NCBI GenBank assembly: GCA_963704505.1
Contig: OY969912.1
Coordinates: 2,480,001-2,544,000 of the forward strand
Origin: VRUE01 sp963704505
GTDB lineage: Bacteria > Actinomycetota > Thermoleophilia > Solirubrobacterales > 70-9
Direction of reading: 5' to 3'
DNA: 64,000 nt
Shown here: piece after piece, positions 61,115 to 64,000 of the stretch
How the letters are laid out: each line of letters starts with the position of its first letter
Position numbering within the stretch: position 1 is the stretch's first letter
Translations under genes and position numbers: made by a program
The notes under the pieces: generated by a model
The model's input: the letters and a program-made list of their open reading frames with translations, nothing else
Database searches by the model: none
Told to the model about the DNA's origin: nothing

Positions 61115-62707
61115 CTAGGACGACTCGGAGTCCTCGCCGGAAGCCTCGTCGAGGTCATCCGGAGCGTCAGGGCGCTCACTCACAGACTCACCCTCCTGCA
61201 CCTCTCCACCATCGTCCTCGTCGGGCGTCTCGGCCTCTTCCTCGCCGGGATCATCCGACGACTGCTCAGCTTCGCTTCCGCTGTCGTCGGCAGACGCGCC
61301 ATCGCCCTGGCCACCCTCGTCGGCCTGCTCCGCGACTGCGTCGCTAGCCTCGGCGGGGGCCTCCTCGGACTCAGCCTCGGCGGCCTCACCCTCAACCTGC
61401 TCGGCCTCTGCGGCGGCCTCGGGCTCAGACTCAGCGGCCTCGTCCTGAGGCTGCTCGGCCTCAGACGCCGCGGGCTCGGCGTCTGAACCCTCAGCGGTTT
61501 CCCCGGACGCTTCGGCGATCTGTGCCCCGAGGTCCCCCATCGGCATGTTCTGGCCCTCGACCCGCTTGATGCTCAGCGAGAGACGACGCCGCTCCTCGTC
61601 GATCTCGAGGATCTTGACGTTCAGTTTGGCGCCTGGCTCGACAACCTCGCTGGGGCTCTCGACGTGATGGTCGGCGAGCTCGGAGATGTGGACGAGGCCC
61701 TCGACCCCGGGCAGGATCTCGACGAAGGCGCCGAAGGCGACGACCTTGGTGACCGTGCCCTCGAGGACGTCACCTGAGCGATGCGTGCTGACCACGCGCT
61801 GCCAGGGGTCCTCCTGGGTCTGCTTGAGGCCGAGAGAGATGCGCTGGCGGTCGCGGTCGATGTCGAGGACTTTGATCCGCACGGTGTCGCCGATCGCGAC
61901 GACCTCTGAAGGATGGTTGACGTGGCTCCAGGAGAGCTCGGAGATGTGGATGAGGCCGTCGATGCCGTCGAGGTCGACGAAGGCGCCGAAGTCGACGATG
62001 TTGGAGATCTTGCCCTCGACGACCTGGCCGGGCTGGAGGCGGTCGAGGATCTGCTCGCGGACCTCCTTGCGCTCTTCCTCGAGCACGGCGCGCCGTGAGA
62101 GGACGACGTTGTTGCGGCTGCGATTGAGCTCGATGACTTTGCATTCGAGCGTCTGGCCCATGAACTCGTCGAGGTTGTGGACGCGGCGGATGTCGACCAG
62201 CGAGGCGGGCAGGAAGCCACGCACCCCGAGGTCGAGGATGAGACCGCCCTTGACCACCTCGATGACACTTCCTTCGACCGGTTCGCCGGACTCGGCTGCG
62301 GTCTCGATGCGGCGCCAGGCCTTCTCGAAGCGGGCGCGCTTCTTGGAGAGGACGAGGCGACCCTCGGCGTCTTCTTTGGTGAGGACGAGCGCGTCGACCT
62401 CCTCGCCCAGCTCGACCTCATCGCTGGGGTCGACCGACTTGCGGATCGACAGCTCGTTGGAGGGGATGACCCCCTCCGACTTGTAGCCGATGTCGACGAG
62501 GACCTCGTCTTTGTCGATGCGTACGACCTTGCCGTTGACGACATCGCCCTCGTCGAAGGAGACCATCGTCGCCGCGTAATTGGGGACGATCTTTCCGTCG
62601 ATTTCGAGCAGCAGGCCGCCCGAGCCGTCGACGACGTTGCCGTTTGCGGCAGGCGGAATGATTGTCTCGGTCGCAGACACGGCCGCCCATAATTGCAGAA
62701 AGAACAT
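61115..62707 (-). CDS. rpsA: Ribosomal protein S1 with a long acidic tail
   Basis: This 530-aa RNA-binding protein has four S1 (OB-fold) domains (about 52-120, 137-205, 222-295 and 307-380), which bind mRNA to the 30S subunit. From about residue 388 to the end (about 143 aa) it is an almost Lys-free stretch of Glu, Ala, Asp and Ser with a single Arg. ATG 62707 has a strong binding site (GGAGGT five bases upstream). It is the first gene of a five-gene operon. Confidence 0.95.
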   Translation of the reverse strand: MFFLQLWAAVSATETIIPPAANGNVVDGSGGLLLEIDGKIVPNYAATMVSFDEGDVVNGKVVRIDKDEVLVDIGYKSEGVIPSNELSIRKSVDPSDEVELGEEVDALVLTKEDAEGRLVLSKKRARFEKAWRRIETAAESGEPVEGSVIEVVKGGLILDLGVRGFLPASLVDIRRVHNLDEFMGQTLECKVIELNRSRNNVVLSRRAVLEEERKEVREQILDRLQPGQVVEGKISNIVDFGAFVDLDGIDGLIHISELSWSHVNHPSEVVAIGDTVRIKVLDIDRDRQRISLGLKQTQEDPWQRVVSTHRSGDVLEGTVTKVVAFGAFVEILPGVEGLVHISELADHHVESPSEVVEPGAKLNVKILEIDEERRRLSLSIKRVEGQNMPMGDLGAQIAEASGETAEGSDAEPAASEAEQPQDEAAESEPEAAAEAEQVEGEAAEAESEEAPAEASDAVAEQADEGGQGDGASADDSGSEAEQSSDDPGEEEAETPDEDDGGEVQEGESVSERPDAPDDLDEASGEDSESS

Positions 62708-62776
62708 TGCCCACCTCCTCTGCTCCCGCCCCGCTCGGCCGGGAGGACGCGACGGGGGTCGGTAGCCTCAGGTTCG

Positions 62777-63985
62777 ATGCCGGTCAGAGCGACAAAGCGC
62801 GGGGACGAGCGGACCCCGCTCGAGGGCGATCATGACGTCCTGATCTGCGGCGCGAGCTTCGCCGGGCTCGCGGTCGCGCGGGAGCTGGCCGGCTCCGGTG
62901 CCGACGTGCTGATCGTCGACCGCTATGAGATCGGCGAGCGGCAGACGTCGGCCTGCGGGATCCCCACCGACTGGCTTCGTGCCACCGGTCTGATGGCGGC
63001 GGAGCGGCAGCGTTTCGACGAGCTCGTCATCCACACGCCGCACGGGACCACGCGCTACCAGCTCCCCTGGACCTTCTCGACCTTCGACTACCGGCAGATC
63101 TGCGAGCTGCTCTGGAGCGAGTGCGACGCGACCTTCGAGACGGCCAAGGTCAACGGGCGCCGGGCACCGGACGCCGACGGACGGATCACGGTCGAGACCG
63201 ACCGCGGCATTCTCAGCGCCCCCTTGGTCGTCGACGCCCTCGGCTGGCGACGCGTGCTGGCGCCCGGCGACGGCTACCAGCCCCCGGACGCACCGCTCTC
63301 ACGTGGCCTGGAGGTCCATCCCGGCGGCAGCGGCGAGGACCTGGAGATCTGGATCGACCGCAGGTACGTGCCGGCCGGCTACGGCTGGTCGTTTCCGGCC
63401 GAGGACGAGCTGCGGATCGGGATCGGGTCCTTCGACCCCCGCTTCCATGTCAAGGACACGACCGTGGCGCTCACGCAGGACCTGGGCAAGGAGCCGAACG
63501 AGTACCAGGGCAATTGGATTCCCCACAGGCTCCGCCCGGCGACCGAGGGCGGCGTCTTCTTCGCCGGCGACTCGGCGGGCCACTGCCTGCCGCTGACCGC
63601 CGAGGGGATCCGCACGGCGATCTACTTCGGCATCTCGCTCGGCCGCGAGCTGCGCGATGTCGTCGAGGGGCGGCAGACCCGCGAGCGCGCCGCTGCCCGC
63701 TACGCCGAGTTCAACGACTCACACGAGTGGAAGTTCCGCTGGATGCTGCGCGTCCAGAGACTGCTGCCGCGGATCCCCGCCCCACTCCAGCAGCTCGTGA
63801 TCCGAGCCTGCGGCCGGCAGAGCTTCGTCGACTGGTCCTTCCGCCACTACCTGCGGATCGCGGCTCCCGCCGGCATCGAGCCGCGTCGCTCAGCGGACGA
63901 TCAGGACGGTCCCGGCGAGCAGCAGCGCGACGCCGGTCATCCGCGCGGCGCTGAGCGGGACCTGGTCGAGGCCGAACAGCCCTAG
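62777..63985 (+). CDS. Geranylgeranyl-reductase-like FAD flavoprotein
   Basis: This 402-aa FAD enzyme has the dinucleotide fold DVLICGASFAGLAVAREL, the RYEIGERQTSACGIPTDWL loop and GGVFFAGDSAGHCLPLTAEGIRTAIYFG, the motifs of the geranylgeranyl reductase/squalene epoxidase-like family. It may reduce isoprenoid chains of lipids or quinones, but it could act on other substrates. I start it at ATG 62777. Its last about 33 codons (63890-63985) run antisense through the end of the DMT gene, and that tail has no family match. Confidence 0.88.
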   Translation: MPVRATKRGDERTPLEGDHDVLICGASFAGLAVARELAGSGADVLIVDRYEIGERQTSACGIPTDWLRATGLMAAERQRFDELVIHTPHGTTRYQLPWTFSTFDYRQICELLWSECDATFETAKVNGRRAPDADGRITVETDRGILSAPLVVDALGWRRVLAPGDGYQPPDAPLSRGLEVHPGGSGEDLEIWIDRRYVPAGYGWSFPAEDELRIGIGSFDPRFHVKDTTVALTQDLGKEPNEYQGNWIPHRLRPATEGGVFFAGDSAGHCLPLTAEGIRTAIYFGISLGRELRDVVEGRQTRERAAARYAEFNDSHEWKFRWMLRVQRLLPRIPAPLQQLVIRACGRQSFVDWSFRHYLRIAAPAGIEPRRSADDQDGPGEQQRDAGHPRGAERDLVEAEQP

Positions 63986-64000
63986 GCGGTCGATCGCGAC
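63890..64000 (-). CDS. DMT-family transporter, C-terminal fragment
   Basis: A minus-strand frame enters from the right edge and ends at TGA 63890-63892. It encodes VAIDRLGLFGLDQVPLSAAR and then a hydrophobic helix (ALLLAGTVLIV) and Arg. This is the usual end of YdcZ-type drug/metabolite transporters. The rest is outside the window. It overlaps the flavoprotein gene by 96 bases. Confidence 0.75.
   Translation of the reverse strand, partial: VAIDRLGLFGLDQVPLSAARMTGVALLLAGTVLIVR

Overview
The window is very GC-rich, almost fully coding DNA from a bacterial chromosome. The best fit is an actinomycete of the class Thermoleophilia (Solirubrobacterales-like). The reasons are large secreted beta-rich proteins (NHL repeats, GYEKVSPDDKHG-type domains, TasA/camelysin-like leaders) that I associate with that group, a Rex-glutaredoxin pair, a K+-independent membrane pyrophosphatase, and frequent GTG/TTG starts with 4-base stop/start overlaps. 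This placement is inference from protein style, not a marker-gene result.

Layout. 0-6 kb: a heterodimeric ABC exporter (left half cut by the window edge), then a TetR regulator divergent from a drug-type MFS pump with three matching operator palindromes between them. 5.9-13.6 kb: two translationally coupled giant secreted proteins, a lipoprotein, and tRNA-Gln(CTG), whose 3' end abuts the lipoprotein start codon. 13.6-21.5 kb: a tightly packed minus-strand run of a 41-aa membrane peptide, an FMN alpha-hydroxyacid oxidase, two APC permeases with C-terminal universal-stress domains, a 63-aa membrane protein, two RCK (TrkA) proteins and an FAD reductase. I suggest it is a candidate ion or solute transport system. 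21.7-25.4 kb: a secreted esterase and hppA, separated by a 780-bp non-coding island of hairpins and an 18-bp tandem repeat.

25.4-31.7 kb: YbdK-like ligase, rex, glutaredoxin, the t6A/ribosome maturation set tsaD-rimI-tsaB-tsaE (interrupted by a secreted-protein gene), a family 4 uracil-DNA glycosylase and an FmdB zinc ribbon. 31.7-36.4 kb: an NHL/PKD secreted protein, a small secreted protein, and panC-panD-panB. 36.4-41.1 kb: a ferritin-like protein and a three-gene secreted operon with an Ig-repeat protein carrying a perfect 363-bp internal duplication. 41.2-46 kb: an acyltransferase, a ROK sugar kinase and a xylose-type sugar ABC importer.

46-57 kb: uvrA (with a LexA-like box), a CnoX-like thioredoxin, uvrB, a polar amino acid ABC importer, and a glycosyltransferase-WecB pair. 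57-64 kb: a DoxX-like protein, a small XRE regulator, and the rpsA-coaE-lytic transglycosylase-MFS-hypothetical operon. Last come a geranylgeranyl-reductase-like flavoprotein and the tail of a DMT transporter, which overlap antisense at the right edge.

The main unexplained signals are the hairpin island at 22.5-23.3 kb, the RCK/APC-USP cluster, the secreted operon at 37-41 kb, and two genes (tsaB and the amino acid permease) whose only sensible start is CTG placed one base after the upstream TGA.
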